NCBI GenBank assembly: GCA_032622095.1
Contig: CP136069.1
Coordinates: 70,333,319 to 70,397,318, forward strand
Length of the DNA stretch: 64,000 nucleotides
Source of the DNA: Siphonodentalium dalli
Lineage: Eukaryota; Mollusca; Scaphopoda; Gadilida; Siphonodentaliidae
Direction: 5' to 3'
Below the pieces are notes generated by a model. The model made no database searches and was not told the DNA's origin. It saw only the letters and a program-made list of their open reading frames with translations. Below are positions 35,757 to 47,200 of the stretch, in pieces (the first letter of the stretch is position 1; each line of letters begins with the position of its first letter). A program made the position numbers and the translations under genes.

Positions 35757-36853
35757 GGGGTAACTTTGAACTCTGACTGCTGTTCCCTCTCATTCTAAAT
35801 ATTTTGACTGCTTTTGTGAGGCATGGTGGTGTTTTCATGTTTATGTCATCTCGTTCTGGTCACAAATAGATATTGAATAAAAAAATTCTGTGCACAGATT
35901 TAACCCGGTGTATGTGCACTGATACAACGGTCAATAAGTCTGAAATATGGCTGTGAGGTCTGTCTGTCACCTAAATTCGTAATTATAAACCTGGCTATTC
36001 GTAATAATTTAGGTTTCCTGGCAAATCATTAAAACGTGTTTATTTGTGGTCAGATTTAATTATCTTGAATTATGTTCGCAATGCTCGAAGGTGAATAAGT
36101 GCATTACACTGAGAGTACCAACAACGTGTTTTTTTTTTTTAGAAATTCCATTGTTCATAATTGTCAGGTATTGACAGTGATTGTGCCATTATTGGAACCT
36201 TGCTATTTTAGCTCAAAAATGTATTCTCATTGTGGGGACGCCGTACATATACAGTAAGAACCATAAGTTCAACAGCATGATAAATCAGTTGAAACATCTC
36301 GAATATGTCTCAAGTACAACGAGGACAGCTTCCAAAACATAGCTTATAACCCCTCAGCGGAAGCAGGTTTTTGCAACGAGGAACCATATATTATGTGTTC
36401 AAAGAAAAATATGAAGAAATGTTCGTGACTGTTGTGGATGCATGAAGCAATATGCGAATCTTACCTATGGTGTAGGTAATTGGTCACATAGCGTGCAAAC
36501 AATACGTATGCATCAAATACCATATATTTATATGTTTATGTGCAAGCTGTTTAAGCAATGTCATCACATTGAGAAATGAGTAATACTCTTTATAACAGGT
36601 TGAAAATGATGCTTTCATATAACACATTCGCGAAAACAGACAGAGTGTTCAAAGTTACCCCAAACGTCGGGTTAACTTCGAACACCAATTTTTTAAAGAT
36701 CCCCGTGTCATCAATGTCGGTAGACATTAAAAAAAGACCTTTGTTTTGAGAGAACTACTTCTTTCCGTGTTTTTGGAAGCATTCAGATCTTACATAATAT
36801 TAGCTTTTTAAAAATATCGACAGAGAAACACAAAGAGTTTTCAAAGTTACCCC
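35757..36853. repeat. Possible TIR element (weak)
   Basis: GGGGTAACTTTGAA at 35757 is inverted as TTcAAAGTTACCCC ending at 36853, with another inverted copy at 36648-36661. No frame or other terminal feature supports it. Confidence 0.3.
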
Positions 36854-37256
36854 GGTTTACGGTACCGTATACGGCACTCTAGCCAGACCGTATAGTAACT
36901 CGGCGCAATGCTCTTAGCAGGGTCATACATAGTCCAGTGCATTTATGGTTTTACCCAGCATTTTTTTGCTGGAATAGGTATATATATTAACCCGGCCTTC
37001 ATAAACATACTAAAAATCATCAAAAATCGGAAAAAGGGATATTGGTGAATTTCGTGAAATAAATTTGTGGAAATTTGGTAAAATTCAAAGTCCTACAAAT
37101 ATCACGTCTATTGTGTCGACCTCAATTTCCTCAATTCAGAACTGAAAACCATTCTCAGATTCGTTAAGTATTTTTCGTGTTGTGTGCCTTCATAATCGCG
37201 AGTTTATAATTTTCCGGATTTCCTAGCCTCAATGCAATGCAATGCCGGATATATAG

Positions 37257-37734
37257 TTTAAAGGTACTCAACCCGTACAGAGGGTCCCCATCTCAACAGA
37301 TTCCAACAACAACAATCCGATCAGAGGGTCCTATATTACTATTTCTTTGGCTTTGGGGGTAAAAAATATTTGATTCGAGTCGAGGAACCCATCAAACATA
37401 GCTCAGAGTTATTAGATATTGATTTTTCAAATTTGTTATGTTCTCGAGATGAGTACTAATAACTGCCGTAATCTGCTCTGGATGTGTACTCCAAATCTAT
37501 TCGAACAGACAAGGATGAATAACTCTAAAATCAAGTGGTAATTTTAACGCAATTTTGACTGAGTTCTGGGCCAGATAGTATTCCCGATAATGAAAAATAA
37601 TAGATTTCTAAAATCGATATCTAACAAATCTGAGCTTTGATGGGTGACTTCCTCGACTCGAATCAAATATTTTTGACCCCCGAAGCCATTGAAATAGTAA
37701 TTGAGAGGAGTTTTATCGGGTTGAGTACCTTTAA
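37257..37734. mobile_element. MITE with 18-bp terminal inverted repeats
   Basis: It starts TTTAAAGGTACTCAACCCG and ends CGGGTTGAGTACCTTTAA. This is the clearest member of the family seen at 521, 21785, 54278 and 56392. The interior has inverted tatttgattcgagtcgagga text at 37366 and 37660, so the element is largely a foldback. Confidence 0.65.
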
Positions 37735-37998
37735 GTACCACTTTAAATGTGTTGCCCAGAGTTGGGGAATGAGACACAGGCCCTTGCGGAAAAATTCAAA
37801 TACGCACTGGTCAGGTCATTTTTATAGGAAAATCTTACGTGTATAAATAAATACAAGCTTAATCCCAACCGCAGGGGAGTCGGGGGGGGGGGGCACACGT
37901 GCATGATCGTCATATTAAATAAAGATATATTAAGATTGATCTTAGGACGTGTGGTGTTGTGTTATTCTTTCATATACAACTCTCCGTTATTTAGTCTA

Positions 37999-39364
37999 AG
38001 GGTGGATACACACATGCATGTAATGTCTGTATGTAAAATACATGTAATTTACATGGCCACACCAATAATTGACAAAATTAATCACCTGCGGGCGAGAGGT
38101 CAATTTCACCAGTGAGTAGTTATAAGCCATTATCAAAAAAACTGCCATCAAGAAATTTCAGGCCAGTCATAAACATGTCTTCTTTCATGGATGCCGAAAT
38201 GAGTAATTCTTGTCTGATATATGTTGCTGTTTTTCACGAGTTATAATTTATTTCGAAAAGTGGATTAGAGCCGGTCGATTTATACTTGATTTGTTTCTGT
38301 CATTTCTTGGAAACAGGGTCATCCAAAACATAAATAAAATATGCAGAATTCTTTTATAGGATGATACCGGCTTGTTGAGATTTCTCTGATAATTTGAGAG
38401 CGAGCTCATGTGATAACATTAATTCAATTGGGATTGCAAATATTCATTATAGCGCCAAAAAATAATGCAGGTACAGCGTTGAAATTAAAAAGAGTGACAC
38501 CCCCCCCCCCCATTTATATATATGTTTCTCAAGCCAAAGGTTGAACAAGCTCCTAACTGTCACAAGCTTGAATTATAACATTTTCGACCATAATCCATGA
38601 TTGGGGGAGGGGCTGGTTCTCGAAAGCTTCCAATAACTAAGGGAGTTAATTGAATGTATCAGCCGGGATTATCTGGGCAAGAATTACAATATAATGTTTT
38701 ACTTAAATATTCCATAGTTGTAAATTTTGCGTATACATGCATGTCTAACTGTATAACACAAGAGAGGACAGGGGACGTAGTTGAGAACTCGTAGCTGGGC
38801 AACCCTTTCGCCGAATGAAGACAAACAGCAACACCATGCATTCAAATTTAAAGCTGTATAATATGTTCATAATTATATGAATAGCATAAATTACTGCATA
38901 TTAGATTAATCACTCGTAGAAAACAGACACGACAGACATGACTACGATATTTATAAAGCAGGGTGTCAGGACTCAGGGTGTTGCATGCACACCCCCGTCG
39001 AGGAAATATGCAATGGTGAATTCGATAGCTTCTGGGATAATATAGCTCCCCTTGCATGTTGGGGGTCATAGCCCCCTGCGTTGGGGAAGAGGCCATCACT
39101 GGTATTAACATCAATAGAAGACTGACAATGATTTAAACAGAATGTCGACCATTTGAGTTATCGCGCGAATAATTATTTTAAGCGGCCTGACGACTTTGTC
39201 CCAGTCAACGGCTCTTCGGCGGTTCAGAGTTTAACTCACTGTGGTCAAACACAGTCGCAATGATTGGGTTGTCAGCGGACACATATTACACGGTGTGTAT
39301 GATCCATGTAAAACGCCAAATACACGATATTTACAGAGATTACATGCATGTGTGTATCCACCCT
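37999..39364 (+). mobile_element. TIR DNA element, copy E2
   Basis: It has the same termini (AGGGTGGATACACACATGCA and complement) and interior as E1 at 1093-2321, in the same orientation. It abuts E3 with its right terminus. A poly-C run is near 38500-38511. No transposase is present. Confidence 0.7.
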
Positions 39365-39365
39365 A

Positions 39366-40835
39366 AGGGTGGATACACACATGCATGTAATCTCTGTAAA
39401 TATCATGTATTTTGCGTTTTACATGGATCATACATACCATGTAATATGTGTCTGCTGACAACCCAATCATTGCGGCTATGTTTGACCACAGTGAGTCAAG
39501 CTCAGAACGTGCATAGAGCCGTTGACTGGACGAAGTCGTCAGGCCACTTAAAATAATTGTTCCCGCGATAACCCAAATGTTGGACGTTCTGTTGATATCA
39601 TTGTCAGTCTTTTCTTGATTTTGTACCAGAGATGGTCCCAGGATTTCCCCAATGCAGGGGCTATGATCCCCAACATGGGGGCTATATTACCCCGGAAGCT
39701 ACCGGACTGACCACTACATATTTCATCGACGGGGCCATGCAACACACTGAGTCCTGACCCCACACTGAGGTCAAGAAGCCACTCTTTGATTTGTAAATAT
39801 TGTAGTTGACAGTCATATCTGTCGTGTTTGTTTGCTATGAGTGAGTAATCTCATATGCAGCAATTTATGCTATTCATATAATTATGAACATATTATTACA
39901 GCTTTAAATTTGAAGGTATAGAAGGTGGTGTTGCTGTGTGTCTTCATTTGGGAATAGGGTTGTCTAGCTACGAGTTCACAACTACGTTACCTTTCCTCTC
40001 TTATGTTATATACGAAAAAAATTACAACTATGGAACATTTAAGTAAAACATTATGTTGTACATTCTTGCCCAGATAATCCCGGCCGATACATCCAACTAA
40101 ATCCCTTAGTTATTCGAAACTTTCGAGAACCAGCCCCCTCCCCCAATAATGGATTATAGTCCAAAATGTTATAATTCAAGACTGAACAGGCTAAAATTGT
40201 GACAGTTAGGAACCTGTTCATCCTTTGGCCTGAGTAACATATACTGTTCTGTAAAGTCTGGGTTAAAAATGGGGGGGGGGGTGACTCTTTTTTCTTTCAA
40301 CGCTGTACCTGCATTAATTTTGTTGTCCGATTAGGATAAATCACTTAGCATGGAATTCACCATGTTTGAGTCAGTTGATTGCCATGTGTATTAATATAGC
40401 ACTTCCAAAATGTGGAGCCATAGAGCCGTTCGGGTTTTGCTGGACGAGATCAAATTGGGAGTCAGTGTGTGGGAAATTAAACACTCATGTATCACAATCG
40501 TCATAAAAGAGCTTCAAAAGTCTGCACATTTTATTTTTATTTTGGATGACCCTGTTTCCAAGAAATGACGAGAAAAAATCAAGTATAAAATCGACGGACT
40601 CAAATCCACTTTTCGAAATGAACTAAAACTCACCCATGAAAGAAGACATGGTTATGACTGGCCTGAAATCTCTTGATAGCAGTTAATTTGAGTTTGGCTA
40701 AAAACTACTCACTGGTCTCGCCTGTTTAAATGGACCGATCGCGCGCATGCGATTAATGCTATCAATGATTGGTGTGACCATGTAAAATACATGGATTTTA
40801 CATACAGAGATTACATACATGTGTGTATCCACCCT
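39366..40835 (-). mobile_element. TIR DNA element, copy E3 (inverted relative to E2)
   Basis: It is the reverse complement of the E1/E2 type, starting exactly at the right end of E2, so the two form a 2.8-kb palindrome centred on 39365. It extends to CCACCCT at 40829-40835, followed by AAG. Confidence 0.7.
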
Positions 40836-41086
40836 AAGTACGTTCTTATAATAGTGTTATCACCCTTCCGGAGTAGCGTAGATATTCGAGTGTTTATATA
40901 TAATCGTACCCAAGCGTCCCCTGGTGTCCGATTAGTATATTAATTAATAGTTAATCTGGGCCGGATTAGATATATTTTTATATCTAACGCGATGCGAATT
41001 AGGTGGCACTGCATGGTTAAGTGTATATGTGTAGTTTGTTATTCTGCGATTATATGTGTGTATAGCATGACTTGAGGTGACCCGAT

Positions 41087-41092
41087 TATAAA
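41087..41092 (+). promoter_or_regulatory. TATA box of gene B
   Basis: TATAAA lies 61 bases before the ATG at 41153. Initiation would fall near 41115-41122, giving a 5' UTR of about 35 bases. The core promoter thus sits about 250 bases after the end of element E3. Confidence 0.55.
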
Positions 41093-41152
41093 CGTTATCA
41101 GATAAGGAGTGCCACCGAGTTTAATCTCCGTTTCACTTTTCCTGGCGTGGTC

Positions 41153-41205
41153 ATGTTTTCCTCCACCTTGTTACTCATTTCCTTCGCTTTACAGGCAGTT
41201 TTCTG
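41153..41205 (+). CDS. Gene B exon 1: signal peptide (53 nt)
   Basis: ATG has G at -3. Seventeen full codons code for a short polar start and a hydrophobic core, then TG followed by the donor gtaagtt (41206). The exon ends in phase 2, and the next exon's single C completes a Cys codon. The exon is too short to stand out as an open reading frame. Confidence 0.82.
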
Positions 41206-44200
41206 GTAAGTTAAATATAATAAGCCGTTATATATAGTCCAAATAATTTTTGCACATTTGACTTTTACCAGCTTGGATAGTGATGTATTCCGAACGCTAT
41301 GTAATATCCCCATTGTTAGACTAGTTTTAGAACACAATACTGTAGTTTAATGTTAATAATATGTATTTGAACGAAAGAACAGAACATCACTTTAACAATT
41401 ATATAATATAGAAAAAATAAAATAGTTCAAAATAAAATAAGCCTATGGCTTTTATAAAAAATCCTTTCCTCTAAGTATGCATGGCATTAATTGCCTTACC
41501 AGTATATCCAACAAATAGGAGCGGATAGCTCAGTTGGTTACGTGGGCCACGCAGCCAATGAGATACACCTTCGACAGAAGTTAATTTAAAATCAAAATAC
41601 GTCAAATTGAAATTTGTAGATGTTATAACACCCATATATATTGTGTCTACACATCAAGTCAATACGCACTCGATGGAAATAACTCATATTTAACTCGTAT
41701 TTAACAATAGAAAAAACAAAGTTAATATATGTCGCACAAAGTTTAATATATGTCACTATTGATGGCGTTTGGTGTAATGTAGTGGACAGAACTGTTTTGA
41801 TTGATTGTTTATTCCAGCCATTTGTTCATTCAATGAAATCGTATACCTAGTAATCAATGGTGAACACGTGGAAATGATTAAAACACAATTTAATTATTGT
41901 AGACGTCACACAAACATAAGACATATACATGTAGGCCCACGTGTGTATATGTTCATACATAAGGCCAAAAACAAAAGGTTTAGTTCTCAGGCAATTTTTT
42001 TTTAATTCACTGTGGGAGGGATGATTTTATTATACTTCCATGGTGTGACCAAGAAAGTATATTGTTTTTTCTATTGGGGCCGTTTTCCGTTTAATTGGAA
42101 ATACTTAAAAACTAATGGGGGTTGGAACGTGAAATCTCTGGAGAATGTAGGCATCTAAGGTCCACTGAAAATAAAAGTATCCGGATTTCGGCCCATCGTG
42201 TTTTTTTTTACGGAGTTATCGCCCTTTTACGATTATTTTTCACTATTATTAATATTATACTCCACACTTTTGCAACATATTATGGACTTGTTCGGGTGCG
42301 AGAAACTGGTGTTAGTACTCATGCACTATGCCGAATGTGGGAAATTACTATCTCGAAACTTATGAGGAGCAGAGCATCGAAAATTGGACCATATTCACAC
42401 ATTGATGTGCCCTACTGGCCACGGCATCAAAATTTGTGTCTGCGCTTTCCCTACGGAGTTAATGCCCATACCGAAACTCGTATATTTATGTGTATGGCTT
42501 CTCTGAGTAAAGTTGAGCATATGCCACGAAAGATTTCTTTAAATCTGAGTAGAAATACCAGAGTTGTGGTCCCTCAAATATGGTATTTTTCGGGCAATCG
42601 GCTTGTCGCCGTATCTCATTTAAAACGGACAAACATTGGAGATAGTCACATACTTCTACTTCACAAACTTATGTCCGCGCTTTCCCTGCGGAGTTAATGC
42701 CCATATATATAGGCAAATACCATAAACTAGGTTTACTGTGGTATAACGTGGTATATTGCGGTATTGTGAACACTAACTATATGTACTGGGGACAATCCAC
42801 TGTGTACTCTGATACATCATGTTTGGTACGTGGGTAGGATACACTGGTACAAGGATAATATGCTGGTATATACTATAGCTACATAGGAAAGTACCCATGT
42901 ATACAAGGGTTATACCCTGGCTAGTATACGAGGGTAGTATATCCACGTATTTTTTCATAACGGGTGGCTAACAATTCCTCGATCAGTACTCACATCAGAC
43001 TCCTTGAATGACAAGAACGAACTATAATACCACAAGCTGCTCTCGGCCGACCAATTTAAGGGTCAGACCCACGTTTTGCCAACATTTCCTGGTATTTCAA
43101 AATGGATGTTCTTTGTGAAATTTAGAACAAGCCATTATTGTGACACAATATTTAAGAACCATCAACCGATATTATAACCTCATTGACATTACTTTATGGC
43201 ATGAACAATATGTTTCTTAGATTTCACTATTTGACGGCACCAAGAACTTTTTTTTTTAAAGTGCAGTTAATATATCATGGTATCCTGCCTGAAGAGCGTG
43301 AGAGGAAACTTAAAACTTAATTGTTCTTGATTCGTGAAATTTTTAATTAGAAAGGCAATTACCCATAAATAAAAAAAATTATTTGAGATTGTTCAAGTAT
43401 ATCATGTCTGTTGATCAATGAAATATCAGGCTGACGTGAGTTCTTGGTCGTGGATTCGTAACCAAGTTAAAGCTGCCAAATCTCTCAACACTGGGGAATA
43501 ATTCCAGTTGATTACTGCCCGCTTGAGTGGACCACACTGCATGTCAGTATGTGTTTGCATAATTGGGCTGGAGATTTTGTGACTGCTTTATTCTTCATTT
43601 TAATATATGGGAATATGATGCTACAGTATATTATGCAATTAAAAATATGTGTGAAATTATTAATTAGCAGTTCTTGGTACCGAAAGGGACAACAAGGAAA
43701 ATAATATGTTCAACCTCTCAATTGTATTAAAATCCATTGTTTTTATTGTCTCTTAATAATAGCTCAGATTCTATATACAATGAAGATGATGATATGTGAA
43801 ATTCAAGATTAAGTTGTCCAAGACGGCCCGGTTACCGACCTCTGTCGAGAGCACTTGTATATGGTGTTGGTGCTGGGGTGTGGCAACTGCCAAGTGTGCC
43901 AATTTTCAGGCGAAAACAGATTTGGACTAAAATTTCTAAAATGAGCCCTTCCCATCCGGGGAGGGGCTTCATCGTCCGAATACACTCCCGATTTGGACTA
44001 TTATTCCAATATAACTCAGAAAATCAGTCTATCCATATAGTGTTGGCAATTTTGGACTTTGACTTTCAAATTACTCACATTTCTCTCGTATAAAAATATG
44101 CAATATATCCGGAAAAGTTACGACAAATATATTCAACTGCATGAGACAAACACAGAAGGGGGTTTTAGAGACTGTATACCATTATATTAGTGTATTTAGG

Positions 44201-47200
44201 TACAGTATATGTTTCAATTAGAAACATTCCACTTTCAACAATTATTGAGGAGTTGTGGTCTTCGCCATCGTTGGTGCAGGCATAAATAAATAAAGAGAGT
44301 AGTTGGGCGCGAAGTGATCTTTTCCTTCACCCTGGTGCAGGTAACATACATGCTATTATGTATATACGAACTGTTTGATAAACTGGCATACCAATCCGGT
44401 TACAACAAGCCTTGAAATAGTGTGTCTGTCATTTGCATAATGAGGTCACACCAGAGGATAAATTTAGCGACGATACCCAGCACAGCGGGCTACCGTCCCC
44501 AAAATGAGCCTCTTGGGACTGCATTCTGCTTAGTCCTCATCTTCTGGGAAGTGTCGATAGTCTCAACTTAGCATTGTTTTAGTTATGTTTTCCCTTCTGT
44601 TCAGTTTCTGTATCCCTTAATTTGCAGAAGAGGAAATGCATAACCGAGGTGACTAATATGTGATCATCACCAAGTTCTGGCAAACTTCAATCTGATCCTT
44701 GGTCTCCCATAGCAGTTGAGACCTCAGCAAAAAGCGGTTCCCAGAGGGTGCATGCATTTGGTGACGCTACATGTGTATATACAGACCGTCGTGCGTGCAT
44801 GATAGCGTCACTAAATCCACCCTCTGTGGACCTCATTCTGCAAATGACACACAGACTATTTCAAGACTTGGGTTCCAGCTAGTGTCAGAAATGAAGTATG
44901 CTAGTGCGAGATGATGGAGATTAGAATACGAATTTCATTTTTGTTCTATTTTGATCCATTCAATTATTCAATGTATTTTCAGCCAATCGCAATCCGTCTT
45001 TGGGGACCATACTGAATTTGCCATAGAGTTATTTGCTGCTACCGATCTCAATAGTGATAGAGTTATCACAATTGGTGAGATAGAACAGGAATTCGATGCC
45101 TATGACACAGATAGTAAGTTCAATAACATTATAGATCCACGGTCAGATTTGATTCTAAATAATAAGAGAGACCACTGAGTAGCGGACATATTGGATTCAT
45201 CCAATCCCCTTCCGTCCATTCAGTCAGTCAAAGTTTTGGAGGTACATTCCATATATGGAATTCATGAATATTCAATAATCCATATATGGAATGCACCTCC
45301 AGAACATTGAACTGTAGCACTTAAACCTTGGAATGGGGGCTGGATTGATCCAACAGTGATCTCGCTTATTCGGAACATTCCGTATATATATGCATCGTTT
45401 GTATCGACGAACACTTTTCCTGAAGTATATCTTTAATCTTTATCTCTGTTGGTTTGCCATGTGCACTGCGGATTGTTGTGAGTTCGGTAAGGAGAATTTA
45501 ACAAAATAATTCACGGAAAAAGTAATTTTCTCGCCGTTTCATGACTATTTGAACCGGAATAAATGATGAAATCGGGTGATTAGATTGCATATTGTTTTCA
45601 ATAAAATCCACATGTCCTGAAATATTGACGTAATATAAAAGGATAAAGTGTTCGTCGATACTACCTGTAATACCGCCGTAGATGTATGAAATGGAACATC
45701 TTATTATCTTATGTTATGATAATATCCAAATGATGGCGGCATAACGCGAGAACAGTTTGTCCATCACATGCAAATAATCTACATCGACCTATAAAATTAA
45801 TGGGTGAATTATGCAAATTCAAGGCAGAATTTGTGTAAACTGTATTTATTCCATATTATTTATTATTTACATATTACAAAACAAGTATTAACATTGGTCT
45901 TATGAAATGGATTAAACAACAAGCTTTAAACTTTTGGGAGTCGTTTCCGGTTGACATGTGACCATGCCCATCATGTGAGAGTGATTTCGTACATGCACTT
46001 CAAGTTGTTTCAAATAAATGGGGACTTCAGGATTTAGGTATTCACATTAATGTATGGGGTATATATATATAGAATACACGACGGGCCGGTTTGATACATG
46101 TTGTTCTCTCAAAATAAAGTAGTTTCATATATACGGAATGATTTAGGTAGTGTTGGAAGAGTATGGTGGTTGTCAAGGTAAGTGAGAGTGACATGATATA
46201 ATTCAAGATTGTTTGCCATATGGTCAACATTTTGGCGCAATCGGACATGAGCGTGATATATATTTTAGGTGCGCCAGAATCGTGACAGAGTTATATTATC
46301 CAAACAGACACAAACACAGACAATCTTGACTTGTATATATGTTGATATATATTGCGTTATTCTATCTAGGAAATGGCGTCGTGTCGAGGGCTGAGTTCGT
46401 CAAGCAGATGCAGGACATCCATGTAAACCTGCATGACTTCGGGCAAGCCGTCTTCGGTATCTACGACTGTACGAATGATGACATGCTGAGTAAGACGGAC
46501 GCAGACTGTTATGTTAGGCTTATAGATGGCGCCAGTGGTAAGTATACAATGGCGACATAGGGTGCACGGGTTGAGACAACGACAACGTGAGTAAGCCTCT
46601 ACTCGATGATTTCATAATTTCCGATTTATTGCGACGACCTTTTTACAATTTTCCAATATTTTCGGCTATTTAGACTGCGGTGCCTTTGCAGGGACGATGA
46701 TTTCTCACACCAAATTACGACGTTTTCTCACACCAAACTATGATATAGCTCACCAAATTACTTTTGCCAATATCCCGACGGCTAAATGTATATCCAACAT
46801 AACAATTGACATTTGAAATAACTTTGCAAAGATATTCCTCAGTTCGTTTGAAAATTGAGTCCAATGCAGTGTAAAGCCCCTTTAAATACAAGCGACACAA
46901 CATGGGTACAGCAAATTGTGGGAACATTCGTTTATTTGAGAGAAGTCGGTTGAAACACGTATAGAAATGACAAATTTTTTCAGATAATCGGTGTTTTTCG
47001 ATGCTCTCGACAATACCATATTCGTCGATCACATAGAAAGACACTCGACTGTACCATATTCGTCGATCACACACACACCCTCCCTCACACACACACACAC
47101 ACACCCTTCCCTCACACACACACACCCTCACACACACACACCCACACACACACATCGATCACATATATATATAATTATGCATAGAAAGACATGTAACCAT

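Larger units (their letters stand above)
41206..44406. other. Gene B intron 1 (5' part)
   Basis: Besides a tRNA-like piece (41519-41580) and a repeat-like stretch (42122-42710), I see no feature. At 42770-42935 the sequence is rich in tggtacgtgg-like and actggtacaagg-like steps resembling the tandem array at 47.9-48.5 kb. Confidence 0.5.

Noticed and set aside
41519-41590. Possible tRNA gene (gcggatagctcagttggtta)
   Set aside because: The A box is good, but the B box and acceptor-stem pairing are missing.
42122-42697. 191-codon open reading frame in gene B intron 1
   Set aside because: The DNA shows repeated tccct(a/g)cggagttaatgccc blocks, and the protein has no recognisable domain, so it is probably a repeat remnant.
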